A stretch of DNA of 7,749 nucleotides from an uncultured Clostridia bacterium (GCA_934122385.1 CAKOWP010000051.1:1-7749); one strand, 5' to 3'. Counted from the stretch's first letter, positions 1 to 5,080 are shown. Made by a program: numbers and translations. The notes: generated by a model not told the origin, from the letters alone.

Positions 1-73
1 TTGATACTCTTACTCCTGGTCCATCTGAAATGTCCATTTTTCTAATTTTATTATACCCCATTTTATTCATCAT
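1..73 (-). CDS. nrdG: NrdG, anaerobic ribonucleotide reductase activating protein (5' fragment, runs off the window)
   Basis: The minus strand from position 73 reads MMNKMGYNKIRKMDISDGPG followed by VRVS, then leaves the window. The string YNKIRKMDISDGPGVRVS is the characteristic N-terminus of NrdG, the radical-SAM activase that uses a 4Fe-4S cluster and S-adenosylmethionine to create the glycyl radical on NrdD. The CxxxCxxC cluster motif would lie just beyond the window and cannot be checked. The start is ambiguous: ATG codons occur at 73, 70 and 61. An AAAAGG stretch (74-79) is 3 nt from the ATG at 70 and 12 nt from the ATG at 61, so neither is ideally spaced. It lies directly downstream of nrdD, the usual nrdD-nrdG order, but 153 bp away because a palindromic element fills the gap. 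Only 24 codons are visible; the identification rests on motif plus context. Confidence 0.85.
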   Translation of the reverse strand, partial: MMNKMGYNKIRKMDISDGPGVRVS

Positions 74-80
74 CCTTTTT

Positions 81-221
81 TGTCCGTTTGTCCGTTTGGG
101 GACGGTTCTGTTTGAGACATCGGTTCCAAATGAGACATTCTCCAATTCCTTGCGTAAGTAAGGTTTTAAAAATATCCCTGTTTTTAAAAATGTCTCAAAT
201 AGAACCGTCCCCAAAACGACA
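81..221. repeat. REPIN-like palindromic element in the nrdD-nrdG gap
   Basis: Two 32-bp arms lie in inverted orientation at 89-120 and 190-221 and match at 29 of 32 positions by eye. Each carries the core GGGGACGGTTCT and ends in TTTGAGACAT. Each arm can also fold on itself through TGTC...GACA ends. The 69-bp spacer (121-189) begins with a second, degenerate copy of the arm end and contains a small CCTT/AAGG hairpin (149-164). The left side carries two tandem copies of TGTCCGTT (81-96). Paired inverted hairpins of this kind are the REP/REPIN class, usually mobilised in trans by a RAYT (Y1 transposase). From memory, GGGGACGGTTCT-type repeats recur in many low-GC genomes; I could not verify this here. 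Being between co-transcribed genes, the RNA could form a long hairpin affecting nrdG expression. No good T-tract follows it on the minus strand, so it is not a standard terminator. Confidence 0.8.
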
Positions 222-226
222 TTTTT

Positions 227-2386
227 TTATTCGTCGTCTTTATTATCAATGTGTAAAACTCTTTCTTTTATTTCTTGAGTTCTTCCTTTGTTCCAGAAAT
301 TACTTCCAATATAACCACATGTTCTTCTTGCAACATTTAATGTGTTATGGTCTCTGTTTCCACAGTTTGGGCAGTACCATTCTAGATTATCGTCAATTAA
401 GATTTCTCCATCATATCCACATTTTTGGCAATAATCTGATTTTGTGTTTAATTCTGCATACATAATATTGTCATAAATAAATCTGATTATTTGAAGAACT
501 ACTTCTAAGTTATCTTGTAAGTTTGGTGTTTCTACATATGATATAGCTCCACCTGGACTTAATTCTTGGAATTGACTTTCTAATTTCAATTTAGAAAATG
601 CATCTATTTCTTCAAATACTGGTACATGATATGAATTTGTAATATATCCTCTATCTGTAATTCCTTCTACAACTCCAAATCTTTCTTTTAAACATTTTGC
701 AAATTTATATGTTGTTGATTCAATTGGTGAACCATAAACACTGTAGTCTATATCTTCTTTTTCTTTCCACTCTTTGCATTTTTCATTTAATTTTTTCATT
801 ACTTCAATTGCAAATTCTTTTCCTTCTCCATTGTCTGTATGGCTCTTGTCTGTCATATATTTAACACATTCGTATAAACCTGCATATCCAAGTGAGATTG
901 TTGAATATCCACCATGTAATAATGGATGTATTGGTGCTCCTTTTGGTAATCTTGCAAATGCTCCATTTTGCCATAAAATTGGTGCGACATCACTTGTTAC
1001 TTTGCTTAATCTTTCATGTCTTGCTTGTAATGCTCTGTGGCATAGTTCAAGTCTTTCGTCATATATTTTCCAGAATTTATTTCTATCTTTTCCAGATGTT
1101 AAAGCAACATCAACTAAATTTATTGTTACAACACCTTGATTAAATCTTCCATAATATTTTGGTTTGTTTGTTTCTGGGTCTACATATGGTGTTAAGAATG
1201 AACGGCATCCCATACATGGATAGCAATGTCCTTCTCCATTTTTGTCTATTTTAAGTTCTAACATTTTCTTTTCTGATATATAATCTGGTACCATTCTTTT
1301 TGCTGTACATTTTGCCGCAAGTTGTGTTAAATACCAGTATTTGCTGTTTTCATGAATATTGTCTTCTTCTAGTACGTATAGCAATTTGGGAAATGCAGGT
1401 GTAACATATACACCTTTTTCATTTTTGAATCCTTCTATTCTTTGTTTTAAGAATTCTTCTATAATCATTGCTAATTCTTCTTTATATTCTTCTGTTTCAC
1501 CTAAGTACATACATACTGATAAGAAAGGTGCTTGTCCATTTGTGTTTGTCATTGAATTAACTTGATAATTGAATGTTTGAACACCGTCAGATACTTCTTT
1601 TCTTGTATCTTGTTCTGCATATTCTTTACATTGTTTTTCTGTTAATCCTCTGTCTTTATATTTTTTGTAATATTTATCATAACTGCTTTTTACAAATGGT
1701 GCTAAATGTGATAATGATATTGTTGCTCCACCATATGTTGATGATGTAACTGCTAGTATTATTTGTGTTGCTATTGTGCATGCTGTTATAAATCTGTGTG
1801 GTTTTTCTATCATAACTCCATTCATAATTGTTCCATTTTGTAGCATGTCTTCTAAGTTTATAAGTTCACAGTTTGTTAATGCGTTTTGTGCAAAATAATC
1901 TGCATCATGGAAATGAATTATTCCTTCGTCATGTGCTTTTACTATATCTTCTGGTAATAAAAATCTTCTTGTGATATCTGTACTTGTTATTCCTGCTAAA
2001 TAATCTCTTTGTGTTGTTACAACTGTTGCATTTTTGTTAGAGTTTTCGTTATTCCAGTATTCACTTTCACCTTCAATTAATTCTTTTATTGATTGGTCTG
2101 TTGTGTTTGCTTTTCTAACTAATGCTCTTGTGTATCTATATGTGATATATGTTTTTGCTAATTGATATTTTTCTAATGACATTAATTTTTGTTCTATTAT
2201 GTCTTGGATATCTTCAACTAATATTCTTGATTTTTTCAAATCTTCAATATAAGTTATTATTTCTTCAATTTCTGCTTCTGTTGCTTTTTCTTTTCTTGAT
2301 ACTTCTTTGTTAGCTTTTTTTATTGCTATTCTGATTTTTTCTGGATTATAGTCTACTATTGATCCGTCTCTTTTTATGATTTTCAT
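227..2386 (-). CDS. nrdD: NrdD, anaerobic (class III) ribonucleoside-triphosphate reductase
   Basis: This glycyl-radical enzyme reduces ribonucleoside triphosphates to dNTPs without oxygen, in the cytoplasm. The 719 residues are full length for the family. An N-terminal ATP-cone (about 1-90, beginning MKIIKRDGSIVDYNPEKI) senses ATP/dATP. The catalytic domain carries the CELINLEDML segment (C173) and the YPCMGCRSF segment, whose MGCR cysteine (about C394) is the likely thiyl-radical site. Near the C-terminus is a four-cysteine zinc site (about C653, C656, C672, C675), then RRTCGYIG, in which the glycine after Cys (about G691) is the expected glycyl-radical residue. I place the start at the ATG at 2386 because GGGGAGG (2395-2401) lies 8 nt upstream. 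An ATG at 2392 is only 2 nt from that site, and an in-frame ATG at 2431 lies upstream of the predicted -10. Its activase NrdG follows directly. No key residue appears to be missing. Confidence 0.97.
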   Translation of the reverse strand: MKIIKRDGSIVDYNPEKIRIAIKKANKEVSRKEKATEAEIEEIITYIEDLKKSRILVEDIQDIIEQKLMSLEKYQLAKTYITYRYTRALVRKANTTDQSIKELIEGESEYWNNENSNKNATVVTTQRDYLAGITSTDITRRFLLPEDIVKAHDEGIIHFHDADYFAQNALTNCELINLEDMLQNGTIMNGVMIEKPHRFITACTIATQIILAVTSSTYGGATISLSHLAPFVKSSYDKYYKKYKDRGLTEKQCKEYAEQDTRKEVSDGVQTFNYQVNSMTNTNGQAPFLSVCMYLGETEEYKEELAMIIEEFLKQRIEGFKNEKGVYVTPAFPKLLYVLEEDNIHENSKYWYLTQLAAKCTAKRMVPDYISEKKMLELKIDKNGEGHCYPCMGCRSFLTPYVDPETNKPKYYGRFNQGVVTINLVDVALTSGKDRNKFWKIYDERLELCHRALQARHERLSKVTSDVAPILWQNGAFARLPKGAPIHPLLHGGYSTISLGYAGLYECVKYMTDKSHTDNGEGKEFAIEVMKKLNEKCKEWKEKEDIDYSVYGSPIESTTYKFAKCLKERFGVVEGITDRGYITNSYHVPVFEEIDAFSKLKLESQFQELSPGGAISYVETPNLQDNLEVVLQIIRFIYDNIMYAELNTKSDYCQKCGYDGEILIDDNLEWYCPNCGNRDHNTLNVARRTCGYIGSNFWNKGRTQEIKERVLHIDNKDDE

Positions 2387-2394
2387 TTCCATAT

Positions 2395-2401
2395 CCTCCC
2401 C
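2395..2401 (-). promoter_or_regulatory. nrdD ribosome binding site (decides the start)
   Basis: The minus strand reads GGGGAGG here, a strong Shine-Dalgarno sequence 8 nt before the ATG at 2386 and only 2 nt before the in-frame ATG at 2392. The spacing favours the downstream ATG and an N-terminus of MKIIKRDG, matching the family. Confidence 0.85.
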
Positions 2402-2419
2402 TTGTTTAAGTATGCACTT

Positions 2420-2448
2420 ATTATATATCATCCGGAAAGTTTTTCTGT
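2420..2448 (-). promoter_or_regulatory. Putative nrdD promoter (good -10, poor -35)
   Basis: On the minus strand a perfect TATAAT (2420-2425) would place the transcript start near 2413, giving a leader of about 27 nt that includes the ribosome binding site. At 17-bp spacing the -35 position (2443-2448) reads ACAGAA, a poor match to TTGACA. A weak -35 adjoining a palindrome is consistent with an activator-dependent or regulated promoter, but this is inference. Confidence 0.45.
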
Positions 2449-2461
2449 TGCAATTGCAACA
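2446..2461. promoter_or_regulatory. 16-bp perfect palindrome upstream of nrdD, candidate operator
   Basis: TGTTGCAATTGCAACA is its own reverse complement. It overlaps the predicted -35 position of the nrdD promoter, where a dimeric regulator would typically bind. It does not match the NrdR-box pattern as I know it. The regulator is unknown. Confidence 0.45.
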
Positions 2462-2521
2462 TTTTATGAAAAAGATTTTTTTGCATTTTTTTGTCGGCTT
2501 GGCTCTAGGCTTTTTCCTTTT

Positions 2522-2575
2522 GTTACATTTTCGTTACATTTTTTGTAACGAATTCTGTAACCTTATCAAAGTTAC
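2522..2575. promoter_or_regulatory. Cluster of GTTAC/GTAAC half-sites, candidate regulator-binding region
   Basis: Five half-sites fall within 54 bp: GTTAC at 2522, 2533 and 2571, and GTAAC at 2545 and 2557. Four of them form two inverted pairs: CGTTACA/TGTAACG (2532-2550, a perfect 7-bp arm palindrome with a 5-bp centre) and GTAAC/GTTAC (2557-2575, 9-bp centre). The cluster lies about 100 bp upstream of the nrdD -10 and just after the rpn terminator, so it belongs to the nrdD control region if it is functional. Between it and 2461 is a short GC-richer patch (about 2492-2513, three GGCT copies) that I cannot assign. Confidence 0.4.
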
Positions 2576-2583
2576 GATAGCAC

Positions 2584-2623
2584 AAAAAACAGGACATAGA
2601 GTTTTATCTCTTTTATCCTGTTT
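2584..2623 (-). terminator. Rho-independent terminator downstream of the rpn-like gene
   Basis: The minus-strand transcript would pair AAACAGGA (2616-2623) with TCCTGTTT (2587-2594). An inner AGAG/CTCT stem (2608-2611 with 2598-2601) closes a 6-nt loop. A run of six T (2584-2589, overlapping the stem end) follows. It lies 53 bp past the rpn stop codon and separates that gene from nrdD. Confidence 0.8.
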
Positions 2624-2653
2624 ACATTCAAATATTTTTATTACAAAATTCAT

Positions 2654-2669
2654 TTATATTTCAAACGAT
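2654..2669 (+). repeat. Left copy of a 16-bp inverted repeat flanking the rpn-like gene
   Basis: The plus strand reads TTATATTTCAAACGAT; its exact reverse complement occurs at 3592-3607. This copy lies between the rpn stop codon and its terminator. Possible terminal inverted repeat of a small element; no convincing target-site duplication was seen. Confidence 0.6.
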
Positions 2670-2676
2670 TTTTCAA

Positions 2677-3507
2677 TTAGATTTCTAATTTTTCTATTTC
2701 CTCTTTTGTAAGACCTGTTGCTTGACTTATTACATCAATTGATATTCTCTGTTGTAATAATTTTTTTGCAGCGCTTATCATTCCTTCTTTTATTCCTTCT
2801 TCTTTGCCTTTATTATATCCAGCTCTTTCAGTTGCTTTTTGGTCCATTATGTATTTTTCTCTTAATTCCGCTAAATATCTTTCACGTCCATCACTGCTTA
2901 TTTTTTTTAATTCTTCCTTTGCCTTATTTATTTCCACATTTTCAGACATTTTTACCACCTCTGGATTTTCTATAAATTTTAACCATGAGTCCATTTGTTT
3001 TCTTTTATTTTCCTTATATTTCATGAACTTTGGTAATTCAATTATATATAATTCCAAAACTTCTGTCAATACAATTTGACTGTATTTTTCTTCTCTAATT
3101 TGCCATTTTGTGGAATATTGCGGAATATTTTTTAATGCTTTTAATTCATAATCCGATATCAAAATTACAATTGTTTTTTCTAATTCTAAATAATCTGTTC
3201 CAGCTTTTATACTTCTACTATACATTTTGCTCCAATAGAACAACATCCTTTTTTCTATGTTATCTTTATCAACTACTTGCATCTCTATGTTACAATTTAT
3301 ATTATTTTCTATCTTTGCTCTTATGTCCAAAACTCCTACTTTATCATCATATAAATCCTTTTCTAATATCGTATTGTTGTCTAATTCTACATTTGTTATT
3401 TTCTTTTCAATTATTGCACTTATTAATGATGCAGTTATATCTTCGTTTCCAATTTGTCCAAATATTCTCTTAAAAACATAATCATTTTTGGGGTTTAATA
3501 ATTTTAC
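2677..3507 (-). CDS. Rpn/PD-(D/E)XK nuclease family transposase-like protein, canonical start missing (possible pseudogene)
   Basis: The family (recombination-promoting nuclease, YhgA-like) cuts DNA and promotes RecA-independent recombination. The open frame runs uninterrupted from 3507 to a TAA at 2677, 276 codons, about the usual length. It begins (V)KLLNPKNDYVFKRIFG, the conserved family N-terminus. The nuclease core has D61 (VLDIRAK) and E75/Q77 (CNIEMQ). The C-terminus has a charged segment with GKEEGIKEG and a helical tail. No ATG, GTG or TTG occurs in frame before the TTG at 3330, which would delete the first 59 residues. The codon where family members start is GTA (3507). A Shine-Dalgarno AGAAGGA (3518-3524) sits upstream, but its adjacent ATG (3517) is in another frame and stops after 11 codons. 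Either a start codon was lost (for example GTG to GTA), one base was gained in the AAAA run at 3502-3505, or ATT/ATA is used. Function is therefore uncertain. Confidence 0.8.
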   Translation of the reverse strand, partial: VKLLNPKNDYVFKRIFGQIGNEDITASLISAIIEKKITNVELDNNTILEKDLYDDKVGVLDIRAKIENNINCNIEMQVVDKDNIEKRMLFYWSKMYSRSIKAGTDYLELEKTIVILISDYELKALKNIPQYSTKWQIREEKYSQIVLTEVLELYIIELPKFMKYKENKRKQMDSWLKFIENPEVVKMSENVEINKAKEELKKISSDGRERYLAELREKYIMDQKATERAGYNKGKEEGIKEGMISAAKKLLQQRISIDVISQATGLTKEEIEKLEI

Positions 3508-3591
3508 TATAATACATTCCTTCTTTCTGTTATTAAATTTTGATTTTTTTGAATTTTAGGCCGATTTGCCATAATCTTGAATTAATAAAAT

Positions 3592-3607
3592 ATCGTTTGA
3601 AATATAA
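3592..3607 (-). repeat. Right copy of the 16-bp inverted repeat flanking the rpn-like gene
   Basis: The plus strand reads ATCGTTTGAAATATAA, the exact reverse complement of 2654-2669. It lies about 85 bp upstream of the expected rpn start, between the possible promoter and the coding region. Confidence 0.6.
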
Positions 3608-3611
3608 TGTT

Positions 3612-3643
3612 ATTATATTAACATAAAAAGTTTATATATGCAA
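3612..3643 (-). promoter_or_regulatory. Weak candidate promoter for the rpn-like gene
   Basis: On the minus strand a TATAAT (3612-3617) is preceded by TTGCAT/A-type sequence (3638-3643), but the spacing is 20 bp. With the more normal 17-bp spacing the -10 would be TAATAT. The region is so A+T-rich that such matches arise easily. The rest of the gap 3508-3670 shows nothing else I can support apart from the inverted repeat and a Shine-Dalgarno-like AGAAGGA at 3518-3524. Confidence 0.2.
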
Positions 3644-3670
3644 TAGATATTTAAAATTTGTTTAAAATAA

Positions 3671-3712
3671 TAAAAGTTATCAAAAGGGAATATTCCCTCT
3701 TGACAACTTTTA
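3671..3712 (-). terminator. Strong hairpin terminator after the FxLYD-like gene
   Basis: A long stem forms from TAAAAGTT/AACTTTTA (3671-3678 with 3705-3712), TCAA/TTGA (3680-3683 with 3700-3703) and a self-complementary AGGGAATATTCCCT tip (3685-3698). On the minus strand it begins 5 bp after the stop codon and is followed by TTTTATTATTTT. It is nearly symmetrical, so it could also act on plus-strand transcripts. Confidence 0.88.
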
Positions 3713-3716
3713 TTTT

Positions 3717-4184
3717 CTACCAGAATATTAAAAATGTTAAGAATGTTCCCCAAACTACTTGCTCTCTTGTTAAATCTTTCAACATTTCTGGTAATTCTCC
3801 TTCTTCTTTTTCATCTGTAAATTTCATTTCATAATAATCTACATCTTGCACTTTAAAGTATTCTTCAAAGTTTCTTGTTTCGTCATCTCTCATTGTAGAA
3901 ACATCGATATATTTACTTCCCAAGAACACATCTCTTTCTGAGTATAAATCTATTCTTAAGTATTTATTTGTAATTTTATGTTCTGAACTATTGTAAATAC
4001 TGCCTTTTATACGTCCATTTATTTTGGTTGCTTGTGCTTGATACACTGTTACTTGTGGCAAATTGTCTTTTCTTCCTATGTTTTGATATGTTGATTCTAT
4101 ATTTATGTTTATCATTATGTTTGAAAATATGTAAAATAGTATTATCCATATTGCATATTTTAAAAATGTTTTCATTCTATCCAT
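3717..4184 (-). CDS. Small membrane-anchored protein with an FxLYD-like outer domain
   Basis: A 155-residue protein of unknown function. Residues about 7-29 form one hydrophobic helix with a basic N-terminal flank (MDRMKTFLK). It has no lipobox cysteine or evident cleavage site, so it is best read as a membrane anchor with the rest outside. Residues about 45-125 resemble the FxLYD beta-sandwich domain: an INGRIKGSIYN strand, then LRIDLYSERDVFLGS matching the xLYD turn, then a charged DDETRNFEEYF strand. FxLYD domains occur in cell-surface proteins of Gram-positives, usually without known ligand. The last 13-15 residues (VVWGTFLTFLIFW) are hydrophobic and end at the TAG stop, so a second, tailless membrane segment is likely. 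The start is supported by AGGAGAGG (4190-4197) 5 nt from the ATG. It has its own promoter and terminator, hence is monocistronic. The domain call is from pattern only. Confidence 0.75.
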   Translation of the reverse strand: MDRMKTFLKYAIWIILFYIFSNIMININIESTYQNIGRKDNLPQVTVYQAQATKINGRIKGSIYNSSEHKITNKYLRIDLYSERDVFLGSKYIDVSTMRDDETRNFEEYFKVQDVDYYEMKFTDEKEEGELPEMLKDLTREQVVWGTFLTFLIFW

Positions 4185-4189
4185 TGTTA

Positions 4190-4197
4190 CCTCTCCT
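4190..4197 (-). promoter_or_regulatory. Ribosome binding site of the FxLYD-like gene
   Basis: AGGAGAGG on the minus strand, with its AGGAG core 8 nt and its 3' end 5 nt from the ATG at 4184. It supports this start over the internal ATG three codons later. Confidence 0.8.
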
Positions 4198-4216
4198 TTT
4201 ATTTCTTTATGTTGTT

Positions 4217-4245
4217 ATTATAGCAGAAAAATATTGAAATTTCAA
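4217..4245 (-). promoter_or_regulatory. Sigma-A-type promoter of the FxLYD-like gene
   Basis: On the minus strand TTGAAA (4240-4245) and TATAAT (4217-4222) are separated by exactly 17 bp, with TGC just before the -10. The transcript would start near 4210, with a leader of about 25 nt carrying the ribosome binding site. The -35 hexamer lies inside the palindrome at 4227-4252. Confidence 0.75.
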
Positions 4246-4252
4246 TATTTTT
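4227..4252. promoter_or_regulatory. 26-bp perfect palindrome over the -35 box, candidate operator
   Basis: The two 13-bp arms (4227-4239 and 4240-4252) are exact reverse complements with no spacer; the inner 14 bp read ATTGAAATTTCAAT. It covers the -35 hexamer and most of the spacer, the classic place for a repressor. There is no T-tail context on the minus strand to make it a terminator, and the ankyrin gene already has one at 4295-4321. The cognate regulator is unknown. Confidence 0.55.
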
Positions 4253-4294
4253 AAATTTTTCTTGTCTATATTAATTCTTCTTTCATTTTTAAAT

Positions 4295-4321
4295 AAAAGG
4301 ATATCCATCGGATATCCTTTT
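4295..4321 (-). terminator. Strong hairpin terminator after the ankyrin gene
   Basis: A perfect 12-bp stem, AAAAGGATATCC (4295-4306) with GGATATCCTTTT (4310-4321), closes a 3-nt loop. On the minus strand it begins 7 bp past the ankyrin stop codon and runs into TTTTATTTAAAAA. Confidence 0.88.
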
Positions 4322-4328
4322 GGGGAAG

Positions 4329-4997
4329 TTATTTATAATAATCTTCATAGAAATGTTCCAGAAATTCCCTTTCTTCTTTTGCTTCTTTTAACTCTTCTTT
4401 GAACTCTTTTATAGTAATTTTACCATCAATTATTGAACGAACGCCAATAGTAAAACACTCATTATATTCTGCACCATTTTTTATTAGCATCATTGCCATA
4501 TTTATATTTTTATTTTCCGATGCAAATTTTAATGCATAATTATCACGGGCTTTTACATCTGCCCCCTTGGCAACCAACATTTTTGCCATTCTTAAATCAC
4601 CATTTTCTACTGAAATTATAAAAGCTTCATTATCATGAGCTGTAACATCCGCTCCTTTTTCTATTAACATTTTTGCAATTCTTTTATTGCCATTTGACAC
4701 AGCAATCAATAATGGTTCATTATCACAACATGCAGCATCTGCTCCTTTTTCCAGTAATACACTTATTGTTTTTTCGTAATTTTTTTTGGTTGCAATTCGT
4801 AGTGCTTGATTATTGCAAGCAGTTACATCTGCTCCATGGTCTATTAGTAATCTTACTGTTTTGTCATGTCCTTTTGCTGCTGCAGACCGTAAAGCCTTAT
4901 TATTATTTGCGGTAACATTTGCCCCCTGTTCTATTAATTCTTTTACTTTTTGAGTACATCCCTTGGCTGCTTCCTTTTGCAAATTTTTTACTTCCAT
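4329..4997 (-). CDS. Cytosolic ankyrin-repeat protein with six 30-residue repeats
   Basis: A 222-residue protein without signal peptide or membrane segment. Six repeats end in a LI-x-x-G-A pattern with glycines at residues 25, 55, 85, 115, 145 and 175, an invariant 30-residue period. Each following turn reads DVTAxNNxALxxA or a variant, in place of the canonical TPLHxA. Ankyrin solenoids bind other proteins; nothing indicates the partner. The C-terminal 45 residues are a charged helical tail (FKEELKEAKEEREFLEHFYE). The start at 4997 is chosen because GGAGG (5005-5009) lies 7 nt upstream; a longer frame reaching an ATG at 5060 overlaps the promoter -10 and is unlikely. It has a consensus promoter and its own terminator. 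Some repeats carry unusual cysteines (ACNN, ACCDN). The fold is secure; the biological role is unknown. Confidence 0.9.
   Translation of the reverse strand: MEVKNLQKEAAKGCTQKVKELIEQGANVTANNNKALRSAAAKGHDKTVRLLIDHGADVTACNNQALRIATKKNYEKTISVLLEKGADAACCDNEPLLIAVSNGNKRIAKMLIEKGADVTAHDNEAFIISVENGDLRMAKMLVAKGADVKARDNYALKFASENKNINMAMMLIKNGAEYNECFTIGVRSIIDGKITIKEFKEELKEAKEEREFLEHFYEDYYK
4473..4964 (-). repeat. 90-bp coding tandem repeat in the ankyrin gene
   Basis: The 30-residue protein repeats are also visible as DNA: the plus strand shows related blocks such as GCTCCTTTTTCTATTAA, GCTCCTTTTTCCAGTAA and GCTCCATGGTCTATTAG about 90 bp apart near 4650, 4740 and 4830, with more diverged copies near 4560 and 4920. 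Such repeats can gain or lose units by recombination. Confidence 0.7.
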
Positions 4998-5004
4998 TTT
5001 TCTA

Positions 5005-5009
5005 CCTCC
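5005..5009 (-). promoter_or_regulatory. Ribosome binding site of the ankyrin gene (decides the start)
   Basis: GGAGG on the minus strand, 7 nt before the ATG at 4997. It sets the protein start at MEVKNLQKEAAKG rather than at the in-frame ATG at 5060. Confidence 0.85.
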
Positions 5010-5051
5010 AAAAATCTTTGTTTGTATTTTATTACATTTTGCTACATTAGC

Positions 5052-5080
5052 ATTATACATTATGTTATGTTAATTGTCAA
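5052..5080 (-). promoter_or_regulatory. Full-consensus promoter of the ankyrin gene, overlapping the addA stop
   Basis: On the minus strand a perfect TTGACA (5075-5080) and a perfect TATAAT (5052-5057) are separated by 17 bp. The transcript would start near 5045 and carry a leader of about 48 nt. The TGA stop codon of addA (5077-5079) lies inside the -35 hexamer, so the two genes share bases here. Confidence 0.85.

Noticed and set aside
89..221. The intergenic palindrome as a Rho-independent terminator of nrdD
   Set aside because: No T-tract follows the distal arm on the minus strand, and nrdG lies immediately downstream; the arms fit a REPIN-like element better.
88..465. Open frames on the plus strand across the window, including 88-465, 774-1139, 2376-2711 and 3108-3473
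   Set aside because: They overlap well-supported minus-strand genes or their terminators, are rich in Leu/Phe/Ile as expected from antisense A+T-rich coding DNA, and contain no recognisable domain.
2410..2432. NrdR box in the nrdD leader (CACTTATTATATATC)
   Set aside because: It resembles only part of the NrdR pattern and lacks the symmetrical GTGT half; the likeness is explained by the A+T-rich -10 region.
2432..2583. Riboswitch or small gene in the gap upstream of nrdD
   Set aside because: I see no known aptamer core, no small frame with a ribosome binding site, and no terminator/antiterminator pair before nrdD.
3328..3330. TTG at 3330 as the true start of the rpn-like gene
   Set aside because: Fifty-nine in-frame codons upstream encode the conserved family N-terminus (NPKNDYVFKRIFG), and no ribosome binding site precedes this TTG.
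3674..3719. Stop-codon readthrough extending the FxLYD-like protein with a basic tail
   Set aside because: The frame after the TAG codes for a few basic residues, but the sequence is the terminator hairpin, which explains it fully.
4473..4964. CRISPR-like or non-coding tandem array
   Set aside because: The 90-bp periodicity is in frame and reflects ankyrin repeats; units are diverged and there are no constant repeats with unique spacers.
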